Below are positions 52,108-59,482 of a stretch of DNA of 60,694 bases, one piece after another. The first letter of the stretch is position 1. Each line of letters opens with the position of its first letter. Both the position numbers and the translations under genes were made by a program. A model generated the notes under the pieces. It ran no database searches, was not told the origin of the DNA, and saw only the letters and a list, made by a program, of their open reading frames with translations. Source of the stretch: a candidate division FCPU426 bacterium (GTDB taxonomy: Bacteria; Oederibacteriota; Muellerivitia; Muellerivitales; Muellerivitaceae); the NCBI GenBank assembly GCA_003152075.1, contig PLZG01000062.1, forward strand, positions 1-60,694. Direction: 5' to 3'.

Positions 52108-52902
52108 TTACCTGCTCTTGGTTTCCAGCCAGGCCTTCGTAAAGATGTTCTCCGGCAGGGCCGACAGGTCCACCGACTGGATGATGACTAGGGTGGAATT
52201 ACCCTTGTCGATTTCGTCAAAGATGTGGATTTCCTTCGGGAACCACTGTTCCGCCTTTTTGCTTTCGCTGTAGAGCTTGTTCCATTTGGGATCATAGCTG
52301 GTGCGCATGAGGCGCCCCGAAAGTGCGAAATCCTGCCGCTTGAGGTAATTGCCCGTGGCCGAGTCCACCCAGAACTCTACCAGGGGGTAGGACACGTCAA
52401 TGCCCGGCTTAACGGTGAGCTTCAGGTGCCAGACCTGGAAAGTCCCGAGTTTTTCATCCGCCACGAACTGGGGATCGTATTCGTTAGCCAGGTCCGACTG
52501 GTCGAAGTCCTGCCGGTCCGAGTCCGTCCCGCCGATTCGCTCCCGGTCCGTGCGGCGCTCCCACTTGCCCACTGTTGGGTCGTAGTACCACAGGTTCCGG
52601 TCCACCCGCAGGTAGCCCTTCCCCGCGTCGGTCTTGGGCTTGGTGAAGAGGATCATCAGCTTCTGGTCCGCGTCCCGGCGGTAGACCAGGGCCTCCTGTG
52701 CCACGTCCGGCTTGTCCTTTTGGTGCTGTTCCAAATAGACCAGGGACTTATAATCCCCGCCGCTGCGGATACGCTGGTCGATACCCTTGAGCACGTCGAC
52801 CATCTCGGGCTTGGTCAGTTCCTTCGCAAAAAGGCCCCCCGGCAAAACTAAAAGCAAAAAGGCCAATCCACCGCCAAGACGCCAAGTTAGGCGAAAGAAC
52901 AT
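52108..52902 (-). CDS. LolA-like outer-membrane lipoprotein-sorting protein
   Basis: 264 residues from the ATG at 52902 (AAAGGA just upstream), giving signal MFFRLTWRLGGGLAFLLLVL...FA. A longer frame from an ATG at 53007, with its own AGGA motif, adds 35 residues coded by a dispersed repeat. The mature protein matches the PF17131 group: LKGIDQRIRSGGDYKSLVYL, LMILFTKPKTDAGKGYLRV, LWYYDPTVGKWERRTDRERI and VEFWVDSATGNYLKRQDF. These periplasmic proteins are thought to work with FtsX/MacB-type permeases in moving lipid-linked cargo. The upstream gene encodes such a permease and the downstream gene a porin, so the three form a probable operon. Confidence 0.8.
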   Translation of the reverse strand: MFFRLTWRLGGGLAFLLLVLPGGLFAKELTKPEMVDVLKGIDQRIRSGGDYKSLVYLEQHQKDKPDVAQEALVYRRDADQKLMILFTKPKTDAGKGYLRVDRNLWYYDPTVGKWERRTDRERIGGTDSDRQDFDQSDLANEYDPQFVADEKLGTFQVWHLKLTVKPGIDVSYPLVEFWVDSATGNYLKRQDFALSGRLMRTSYDPKWNKLYSESKKAEQWFPKEIHIFDEIDKGNSTLVIIQSVDLSALPENIFTKAWLETKSR

Positions 52903-52997
52903 TTGTTCCTTTAAAACATTCAAAAATTGGTTGTAACCATCCTTGGCAATTCCATTTTTTTGTCCGTCTTTCTTGGCGAACTTGGCGTCTTGGCGGT
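52870..52997. repeat. dispersed palindromic repeat, ACCGCCAAGACGCCAAG family, at a gene start
   Basis: A perfect 19-bp inverted repeat (52870-52888 with 52979-52997; ends ACCGCCAAGACGCC) around a centre of about 90 bases. It covers both candidate start regions of the LolA-like gene and lies at the point where base composition changes. Confidence 0.85.
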
Positions 52998-53014
52998 AAA
53001 TATTCATGTTTTTC

Positions 53015-55204
53015 CTATCCTACGTGGGATATGGCCGTGACGGGTCTCATCCGGGCGGCCTTGAACGACGGTATCAACGACACCAAGGTGCAGCAAAGGG
53101 TGATCACCAGCGCCCCCCCGATGATTTTGACGGGGTCCAGGGCGAAATGCAGGCGGTTGGACATGGTGAATATCTGGGCACCCTCGGGAACCGGTATTTG
53201 CGCCGCGTCCAGCCCCAACGATAACAGGCAACCCAGCACCGCTCCCGCGGCCGTTCCCATCAAGCCCAGGCAAAAAGCCTCCATGACGAACATCACCATG
53301 ACCGAACCGCGTTGCATGCCGATGGCCCGCAAGGTGCCGATCTCCCGGGTGCGCTCGCGGATGGCGATCCACTGCACGTTCATCAGGCCCACGGCGATGA
53401 TGGCCAGGAGGATGCTGACCAGGGTCCAGGTCAGGGCGTCCAGGGCCGAAAGGGTCCAGCGCATGGGCCCGATCTCGTCCTGCCACTGGGTCAGGTCCAG
53501 GCGCAGGCCGGTCCAGTCCTGGTGGTCCATGGCGTCCAGCTTTTGAAAGTAGAAGCCGGGCTCATCGTCCATGACGCTGTAACCGGCCGCCTCCAAGGCC
53601 TGGCGCAGCAGGGCCACGTCCTGGGGCGCCCGATCCAGACCCTTCAAGTAGAGCTGCAGGACGCCGCTGCTGCCGGGCTTGGACTGATAGAGGGCATCCA
53701 GGCTGGCCGTGGGCACGAAGAGATTGAAGCGGTTCAGGGGGCCGATGTCCTGCACCAGGCCCACCACCCGCAGGTCCACCGCATTGGCCATCCCGCGCAG
53801 GGTGGGGCCCTCCAGGCTGACCTCGTCGCCGAGGCGCAGGCCCATCTTGCCGGCCAGGCTGTTGAAGATCACCGTGGTCCCGGGCTGGGTGAGCGCCAAG
53901 AAACTGCCTTGGGCCATGGCCAGGGCGTGCGGCAGGGCCGGCTCGCGCAGGATGTCGACGGAGCGGACATTCACCTGCTGGGCCCCGTGCGGCCCCACCA
54001 GCTTGACCCAGGCCCGGCCCCGGGCCACCTGGTAGTCCAGGTCCGGCAGGGTGGCGGCCACCAGGGCCTGCAGCTTGGCGGCGTCCTGCAACAGCGGGAC
54101 GGTCCGGCCGGGGCCGGCCTTGAAGTAGCCCGCCACGTTCACCTGGCCGGTGCTGATGGCGGTCGAGGAGGCCAGCATGGACGCGCGCACCCCGTCGCTG
54201 AGGCAGCTCAAGAGGGCCAGCAGGCCGCTGACCGCGGCGATGGCCCCGCCCAGCAGCAGGATCAAGTTCCACAGGTCGCCCAGTTTTTCGGTGTTGAGGA
54301 AAGGCGCGCGCGCCGGGGCCCCGCCGGCCGCGGCCATGGCCTCGTTCACTTTTTCGTCCATGCCCGTGTAGGCGCCGGGCACCGGGGTGTCGACCGGATG
54401 GGCCTGGGCCGCCGCAGGAGCTGCGGCAGCGGGGGCCTGGTCCGTGGCATGGGCCAGCAGGGGCAAGGCCATCAGCAAGAGGGCCACCGCCGCGGTCTTG
54501 ACGGCCGCCTTGGCCTTGGACTTGGCCGCGGGCTTGTCCTCCACGCCCAGGTCCTCAAGCACCTCCGGCCGCTGGCGGCCGATGCTGTAAAGGGCCCACC
54601 CAGTGAAAAAGGCCTCGCCGATGGAAAGCGGTGTCTGCACCGGCAGGTAGCCGGCGTAGATGACCTTGAGGTAGCCGATCAGGTCCATCTTAGGCTGCGG
54701 CACCACCCAGGCCAGGTGCGCGGCCAGGGTGAAGCCTGCGGCCACATAGGTGAGCACGTCGCCGACCAGGCCCGCCAGGGCCCCGGCCCAGAGCCGGCTC
54801 AGCCCGGCCCTGCGGGCCAGATGGTAGGTGGCCCAGCCGCTGCAGCCGCCCACCACGCCCAGGGTGATGGTGTTGGCGCCCAGGCTGCTGAAGCCGCCGT
54901 GGGCGAAGAAAGCCGCCTGCAGGAAAAGCGCCAGGCAGGACAGCAGGATGGTCACACCCGGCCCCAGCAGGATGGCGGCCAAGGGCGTGCCGCAGGGATG
55001 CGAGCAGGTGCCGGCGTAGGACGGCAGCGGCACCAAGGAGACCAGGAAGACGAAAGCGCCGGCCATGGCCAGCAGCGGCTTGCGCTGGGGCTTGGTGGCC
55101 ACGAACCGGTTGGTGGCGTGCACGCCATAGGCCACGGCCGTGGCGCCCAGGCCCAAGGTGATGGCCATGCTCGGGCCGGTGAGGATGCCTTCGGATATAT
55201 GCAT
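53015..55204 (-). CDS. CbiM/CbiN-like metal permease fused to FtsX/MacB-type permease
   Basis: 729 residues from the ATG at 55204 (GGAG upstream). This start is fixed by the CbiM rule that the mature chain begins Met-His-Ile: MHISEGILTG, with His2 and the SHPCGTPLAAILLGP loop as Co/Ni ligand sites. Residues 1-215 are CbiM; about 235-320 resemble the CbiN-like part of fused NikMN proteins (ARAPFLNTEKLGDLWNLILL). From about 325 the chain runs straight into an FtsX/LolC-E permease: LSDGVRASMLAS, a periplasmic domain, IRERTREIGTLRAIGMQRGS and a final FKAARMRPVTAISHVG. No CbiQ/CbiO or LolD-type ATPase gene is nearby. The LolA-like gene follows by 7 to 112 bases. The fusion may be real or an assembly joint. 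Confidence 0.75.
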   Translation of the reverse strand: MHISEGILTGPSMAITLGLGATAVAYGVHATNRFVATKPQRKPLLAMAGAFVFLVSLVPLPSYAGTCSHPCGTPLAAILLGPGVTILLSCLALFLQAAFFAHGGFSSLGANTITLGVVGGCSGWATYHLARRAGLSRLWAGALAGLVGDVLTYVAAGFTLAAHLAWVVPQPKMDLIGYLKVIYAGYLPVQTPLSIGEAFFTGWALYSIGRQRPEVLEDLGVEDKPAAKSKAKAAVKTAAVALLLMALPLLAHATDQAPAAAAPAAAQAHPVDTPVPGAYTGMDEKVNEAMAAAGGAPARAPFLNTEKLGDLWNLILLLGGAIAAVSGLLALLSCLSDGVRASMLASSTAISTGQVNVAGYFKAGPGRTVPLLQDAAKLQALVAATLPDLDYQVARGRAWVKLVGPHGAQQVNVRSVDILREPALPHALAMAQGSFLALTQPGTTVIFNSLAGKMGLRLGDEVSLEGPTLRGMANAVDLRVVGLVQDIGPLNRFNLFVPTASLDALYQSKPGSSGVLQLYLKGLDRAPQDVALLRQALEAAGYSVMDDEPGFYFQKLDAMDHQDWTGLRLDLTQWQDEIGPMRWTLSALDALTWTLVSILLAIIAVGLMNVQWIAIRERTREIGTLRAIGMQRGSVMVMFVMEAFCLGLMGTAAGAVLGCLLSLGLDAAQIPVPEGAQIFTMSNRLHFALDPVKIIGGALVITLCCTLVSLIPSFKAARMRPVTAISHVG

Positions 55205-55290
55205 GATACTCGTCTCCAACTGAAAATTAGTTTCAATCATAGTATGCAGCCCGTCGGTCCCTGTCAATCCCCGCCGGACTTGAATGAAAA

Positions 55291-55315
55291 CGCCCGGCCT
55301 TGGGCGGGCCGGGCG
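55291..55315 (-). terminator. intrinsic terminator after the 55345-56094 lipoprotein
   Basis: A 9-bp GC-only stem (CGCCCGGCC / GGCCGGGCG) followed on the minus strand by TTTTCATT. Confidence 0.65.
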
Positions 55316-55344
55316 GGCGGTACCATATTTTCGTGGCCGGCCCG

Positions 55345-56094
55345 TCAGGGCATGCTGATGCGCAGAGAATCCATCACAAATTGATAGGTGCTCGAGATGC
55401 AGTTGCCCGTGGTGATGTGCAGGATGTCGTAATAGGGCGGCCCACCAAACACGTCGGCGGTGACGCCGCCGCTATAGGTATGGGTGATGCCGCTTTCCGC
55501 GGGCCAGCCGTCAAAGGCCAGGCTGCTGGTGGTGGTGCCGGTGTTCTTGATCGTGACGCTGTGCCAGACCGTGGACCCGGGCGCAGGGCAGTACACGCAA
55601 CCGCTGATGGGGGCCCCGTTGAACTGGTAGCTGGTGCCGTTGCCGATGATGTCCAGGTACCAAAGCACGACATCGGAGCTGCCGTTGAAGATCTGTATGT
55701 GGATGCGGAGCGGATCCGTGGCGGTCGGGCTCAAGCTGCCGGCCAAAAAGTGGAACGTGGTGGTCAGCGGCGTAGTCATCTTGACCGTGGTGGACACGCT
55801 GCTGAAGGTGTTTCTTACGTGATCTGAGGTAGTGGCGTTGGAGCCGGCGCTGTAGACCGCGAAGGCATAGGCGCCTTGATACGCCCCGCCGTTGATGAAA
55901 CTGAGCTGGGCTCCGGGATCCGGGGCCACCCAGCCGCCGGTATGGGGAATGCCTTCGTAGTCCTCGGACAGCAAGGTGGTGCCGCCGCCGCCGCCGCCGC
56001 TGGACGGGCCATAAGGATTGCTGCTGCCGCAACCCAGCTGGCAAGCCACCAGAACCGCCACCAGGCCCAGGATTTTGACCGGATTCTCACGCAT
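55345..56094 (-). CDS. lipoprotein with lectin-like beta-sandwich
   Basis: 249 residues from the ATG at 56094, with GGGGG at correct spacing; an ATG at 56106 overlaps it. Lipobox VACQLGC, a Gly6 linker coded by a short GCC microsatellite, then about 200 residues of beta-rich sequence (EDYEGIPHTGGWVAPDPG, TTFHFLAGSL, GSTVWHSVTIKNTG, QFVMDSLRISMP) resembling a concanavalin-type or galactose-binding sandwich. No catalytic motif seen. Composition is high-GC like its neighbours to the right. Confidence 0.55.
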   Translation of the reverse strand: MRENPVKILGLVAVLVACQLGCGSSNPYGPSSGGGGGGTTLLSEDYEGIPHTGGWVAPDPGAQLSFINGGAYQGAYAFAVYSAGSNATTSDHVRNTFSSVSTTVKMTTPLTTTFHFLAGSLSPTATDPLRIHIQIFNGSSDVVLWYLDIIGNGTSYQFNGAPISGCVYCPAPGSTVWHSVTIKNTGTTTSSLAFDGWPAESGITHTYSGGVTADVFGGPPYYDILHITTGNCISSTYQFVMDSLRISMP

Positions 56095-56328
56095 GCATGC
56101 CCCCAAAATGATCTAGATCAACTAATGAGCATCCATTTACCACCATTTGAATCCATCCGCGCAAGCCTATGGCCAGGGCTGTTTTGTTAACTTTGCGGCA
56201 ATTTGGGCCTTCATTTGATGTAAAAGGCCTCAAATAATTGCATTTTCCATCATCAAAAGTTCATCCAAAATCGTATAGAAAAGGGGCCAGGCAAGGCGTC
56301 CGCGGCCCGATTCAACTCTGGAGGGATC

Positions 56329-57123
56329 ATGCTCAAATACTCGCTCATCCTGGCCCTCGGCCTGGGAGCAGCCGGCCTGGCCCCGGCCGCCGGTGTGGAC
56401 CTGGACTACAAGGACGGCTCCACCAAGCTGCAGGGCTACCTCGTCAAGGCCGCCGGCAAGGACAAGGTCCCCGGCGTGGTGATCGTGCACCAGTGGATGG
56501 GCCTCACCGACTATGAGAAGGGCCGCGCCGAGCAGCTGAGCAAGGAGCTGGGGGTCACGGTCCTGGCCGCGGACATCTACGGCAAGGGCGTGCGCGCCAC
56601 GGACATGAAGAGCGCCGGGGAGCTGTCCGGCAAGTACAAGGCCAACCGGCCACTCTACCGCCAGCGCGTGAAGGCGGCTGTGGATGCGCTGGCCAAGCAG
56701 GACGGGGTGGACGCCTCCAAGCTGGCCGTCATCGGCTACTGCTTCGGCGGCACCGGCGCCCTGGAGGCCGCCCGCGCCAACCTGCCGGTGAAAGGCGTGG
56801 TCTGCTTCCACGGCGCCCTGGACAGCCCCGGCCCGGACAAGGACGGCATCCAGGCCAAGATCCTGATCCTGCACGGAGCCATGGACAAGTTCAGCAGCCC
56901 GGAACAGATCGCGGCCATGAAGCAGGAGTTTGACGACGCCAAGGCCGACTGGCAGATGACCCTCTACAGCGGGGCCGTGCACGCCTTCACCCAGCCCATG
57001 GCCGGCAACGACCCCAGCACCGGCATCGCCTACAACGCCAGCGCGGACAAACGCAGCTGGCAGGCCATGAAGGACTTCTTGGGCGAGCTCTTCCCTTCGG
57101 CGAGCGCGGGGCAGGCTCTCTAA
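56329..57123 (+). CDS. dienelactone hydrolase-family alpha/beta hydrolase, exported
   Basis: 264 residues, ATG at 56329 behind CTGGAGGG, signal peptide to about residue 21. The DLH catalytic triad is visible: Cys138 in GYCFGGTG, Asp186 in LHGAMDKF and His218 in GAVHAFTQP. VPGVVIVHQWMGLTDYEK carries the oxyanion region. Members hydrolyse dienelactones or simple esters; a secreted one in this context has no assigned substrate. Ends 20 bases before a terminator. Confidence 0.88.
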   Translation: MLKYSLILALGLGAAGLAPAAGVDLDYKDGSTKLQGYLVKAAGKDKVPGVVIVHQWMGLTDYEKGRAEQLSKELGVTVLAADIYGKGVRATDMKSAGELSGKYKANRPLYRQRVKAAVDALAKQDGVDASKLAVIGYCFGGTGALEAARANLPVKGVVCFHGALDSPGPDKDGIQAKILILHGAMDKFSSPEQIAAMKQEFDDAKADWQMTLYSGAVHAFTQPMAGNDPSTGIAYNASADKRSWQAMKDFLGELFPSASAGQAL

Positions 57124-57142
57124 ACGGCGTCCGGGAATGCCG

Positions 57143-57170
57143 AGCCCCGCCTGAAAGGGCGGGGCTTTTC
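57143..57170 (+). terminator. intrinsic terminator after the hydrolase gene
   Basis: A 9-bp stem (AGCCCCGCC / GGCGGGGCT) with a 6-base loop and a following TTTCTTTT tract. Confidence 0.8.
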
Positions 57171-57200
57171 TTTTGCCCAGGCCTTGCTAGGATGGCTGCC

Positions 57201-57965
57201 ATGCCCAAGCCCAAACCCCAACCCGCCATCCGCATCCAAGGCCTGCACAAGGACTACAAGCAGCACCAGGTGCTGAAGAACATCACCCTGGACCTGCCGC
57301 CGCAGCGCTTGAGCGTGCTGATCGGGCGCAGTGGGGCCGGCAAGAGCACGCTGCTGCGCTGCCTCAATGGGCTGGAGACGCCGGACCAAGGGCGCCTCAG
57401 CGTGGCGGGCATTGACCTCAATTTCCCGGATGATGCCCGGGACGAGGCCAAGGACCAGGCCGTGCGCCTGCGCACGGGCATGGTCTTCCAACAGTTCCAT
57501 CTCTTCCCCCACCTGACCCTGCTTGAGAACCTGGAGCTGGCCCCGCGCGTGGCCCATGGCCGCCTGGACGCCCATACCCTGCGCCGGGAGTGCGAGGACC
57601 TGCTGGACAAGGTGGACCTGGCTTTCCACCGCGACCACTACCCCTCCCAGATGTCCGGCGGCCAGCAGCAGCGCGCGGCCATTGCCCGGGCCCTGGCCAC
57701 CCATCCCCAGGTGCTGCTCTTTGACGAGCCCACCAGTTCCCTGGATCCGCAGCTCAGCGAGGAAGTGCTGAAGGTGATGCTGACGCTCAAACGCGAAGGC
57801 ATGACCCAGGTGATGGTGACCCACGAGCTGGGCTTCGCCCGAAAATACGCGGACTGGGTGGTGTTCTTGGAGGACGGCGTGGTGGTGGAGCAGGGGCCCA
57901 GCCTCCAGGTGTTCGGCAAGCCCAAGGACCCGCGCACCCGGGACTATGTGAAGGGGGCGGCATGA
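57201..57965 (+). CDS. polar amino-acid ABC transporter ATP-binding protein
   Basis: 254 residues from the ATG at 57201; an ATG at 57192 lies too close to its AGG. All ABC motifs are intact: Walker A GRSGAGKST, Q-loop VFQQFHLFPHLTLLEN, signature MSGGQQQR, Walker B VLLFDEPTSSLD and the switch His in MVTHELGFAR. It belongs to the GlnQ/HisP group. The stop overlaps the start of the SBP-permease gene (ATGA), so the two are translationally coupled. Confidence 0.92.
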   Translation: MPKPKPQPAIRIQGLHKDYKQHQVLKNITLDLPPQRLSVLIGRSGAGKSTLLRCLNGLETPDQGRLSVAGIDLNFPDDARDEAKDQAVRLRTGMVFQQFHLFPHLTLLENLELAPRVAHGRLDAHTLRRECEDLLDKVDLAFHRDHYPSQMSGGQQQRAAIARALATHPQVLLFDEPTSSLDPQLSEEVLKVMLTLKREGMTQVMVTHELGFARKYADWVVFLEDGVVVEQGPSLQVFGKPKDPRTRDYVKGAA

Positions 57966-59149
57966 AGGCCCGCCTGACCCTCCTGCTTACGGTCCTACTG
58001 CTGCCGCTGGGATTGTCCGCGGCCGCCCAGGGCACGCTGCGCTGGGCCGGCGACAGCGAAGGCGGCGCCCCCTTCATCTACCAGGACCCGGCCGATCCGG
58101 CCAAGCTGGTGGGTGCGGAAGTGGAATTGATGGACCTGGTGGGCGCCCAGCTGGGCCTGAAGCCGGTCTTTGTGCAGAACCAATGGGAAGGCCTCATCCC
58201 GGGCCTGGACCGCGGGGACTACCAGGTGGCGGTCAACGCCATTGAAATCACGCCCGAGCGCCAGCGCCAGGTGGCCTTCAGCCAGCCCTATTTTGTCACC
58301 TACGAACAATTGGCCGTGCGCCGGGGCGAGACCAGCATCAACGCGGTCGAAGACCTGAAAAACAAGAAAGTGGGCACCTACAAGGGCGCCCTGGCCCAGG
58401 AGATCCTGGAGGAACGCGGGCTGAAGCCCCTGCTCTACGAGGACATCGACCCGCTCTACCGAGACCTTGGCTTCGGCCGTTTGGACGCGGTGCTGCTGGA
58501 CCAGCCCATCGCCCTCTACGTGGGCAAGCCCTTGCCGGACGTGAAGTTTGTGGGCGACCCCGTGGGCCAGCTGGCCTACGGCATGGCCTTAAGGAAACAG
58601 GACAGCGCCCTTCGCGCGCGCCTGGACCAGGCCCTGGACCATCTCCGCGCCAGCGGGCAGCTCAGGAAACTTTGGGAACGCTGGGGCCTGTGGAACCCGC
58701 TGCTGGCCGCGCAGTGGCATGACCACCGCGACGGCGTGGCCGAGCCCGTGGCTTGGGAGCAGTACTTGGCCGGCCGCGGCGCCACCGAAACCCTGGGCCA
58801 GCGCCTGCAACGCTACGCGTTCAAGTTCACACCCCTGCTGCTGCAGGGCGCCTGGGTGACCCTGCAGCTGAGCGTCACGGGCATGAGCCTGGCCATTGCG
58901 CTCGGCCTGGCCCTGGCCCTGGCGCGGCTCTACGGGCCCTGGCCCCTGCGCTGGCTGAGCGTGGCCTATGTGGAGCTCTTCCGCGGCACGCCCCTGCTGA
59001 TCCAGCTTTTCATCCTCTTTTACGGCCTGCCGCATTTCGGGGTGAGGCTGACCCCCGTCATCGCCGCCATCCTCGGCCTGGGGTTGAATTACGCGGCCTA
59101 CGAAGCCGAGAACTACCGCGCCGGCCTGCTGGCCGTGCCCAAAGGCTAG
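57962..59149 (+). CDS. amino-acid ABC transporter SBP-permease fusion, cut by an amber codon
   Basis: 395 residues to a TAG at 59147-59149. A signal peptide is followed by a type-3 solute-binding domain (residues about 22-245: APFIYQDPADPAKLVGAEVE, EITPERQRQVAFSQPYFVTY) and the start of a GlnP/HisM permease (about 280 onward, LLLQGAWVTLQLSVTGMSLA, YVELFRGTPLLIQLFILFYG). The break falls in the most conserved part of the family, AVPKG[14 protein letters not shown], where Gln (CAG) is expected; one C-to-T change explains it. The reading frame continues unbroken as 59150-59458. It could be a sequencing error, a nonsense mutation, or a split protein restarted at the abutting ATG. Confidence 0.85.
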   Translation: MKARLTLLLTVLLLPLGLSAAAQGTLRWAGDSEGGAPFIYQDPADPAKLVGAEVELMDLVGAQLGLKPVFVQNQWEGLIPGLDRGDYQVAVNAIEITPERQRQVAFSQPYFVTYEQLAVRRGETSINAVEDLKNKKVGTYKGALAQEILEERGLKPLLYEDIDPLYRDLGFGRLDAVLLDQPIALYVGKPLPDVKFVGDPVGQLAYGMALRKQDSALRARLDQALDHLRASGQLRKLWERWGLWNPLLAAQWHDHRDGVAEPVAWEQYLAGRGATETLGQRLQRYAFKFTPLLLQGAWVTLQLSVTGMSLAIALGLALALARLYGPWPLRWLSVAYVELFRGTPLLIQLFILFYGLPHFGVRLTPVIAAILGLGLNYAAYEAENYRAGLLAVPKG

Positions 59150-59458
59150 ATGGAAGCGGCGCTGGCGCTCGGCATGAGCCGGGCCCAATCCCTGCGCCAT
59201 GTGCTGCTGCCCCAGGCCGTGCGGGCCGTGCTGCCGCCCGTGACCAACGATTTCATCAGCATCCTCAAGGACAGCTCGCTGGTCAGCGTCATCACCATGG
59301 TGGAGCTGACCAAGGTCTATGGCGAGCTGGCCGCCACCTACTACGACTGGCTGGGGCTGGGCATCCTGACGGCCCTGCTTTATTTCCTGATCGGACTGCC
59401 CTTTGTCTGGCTGGCCCGCCGCTTGGAAACCAGGCTGCACCCGGAGCGCCAGGCCTAG
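59150..59458 (+). CDS. C-terminal part of the amino-acid ABC permease
   Basis: 102 residues in the same frame as 57962-59149, from an ATG that directly follows the amber codon (TAGATG). [24 protein letters not shown] is the EAA cytoplasmic loop that contacts the ATPase, followed by two membrane segments. Without the preceding transmembrane helices it could not act alone. If both parts are made, they could assemble as a split permease. Confidence 0.85.
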   Translation: MEAALALGMSRAQSLRHVLLPQAVRAVLPPVTNDFISILKDSSLVSVITMVELTKVYGELAATYYDWLGLGILTALLYFLIGLPFVWLARRLETRLHPERQA

Positions 59459-59482
59459 CCTTCCCCTTTTTTTGAAACCCCC

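Noticed and set aside
53312-55384. A 690-residue plus-strand open frame
   Set aside because: A by-product of very high GC opposite a clear CbiM-FtsX gene; composition is Gly/Gln/His/Arg-rich with no domain.
59147-59149. Genetic-code change with TAG read as an amino acid
   Set aside because: TAG serves as a normal final stop in other genes of the window, and only one in-frame TAG was seen.
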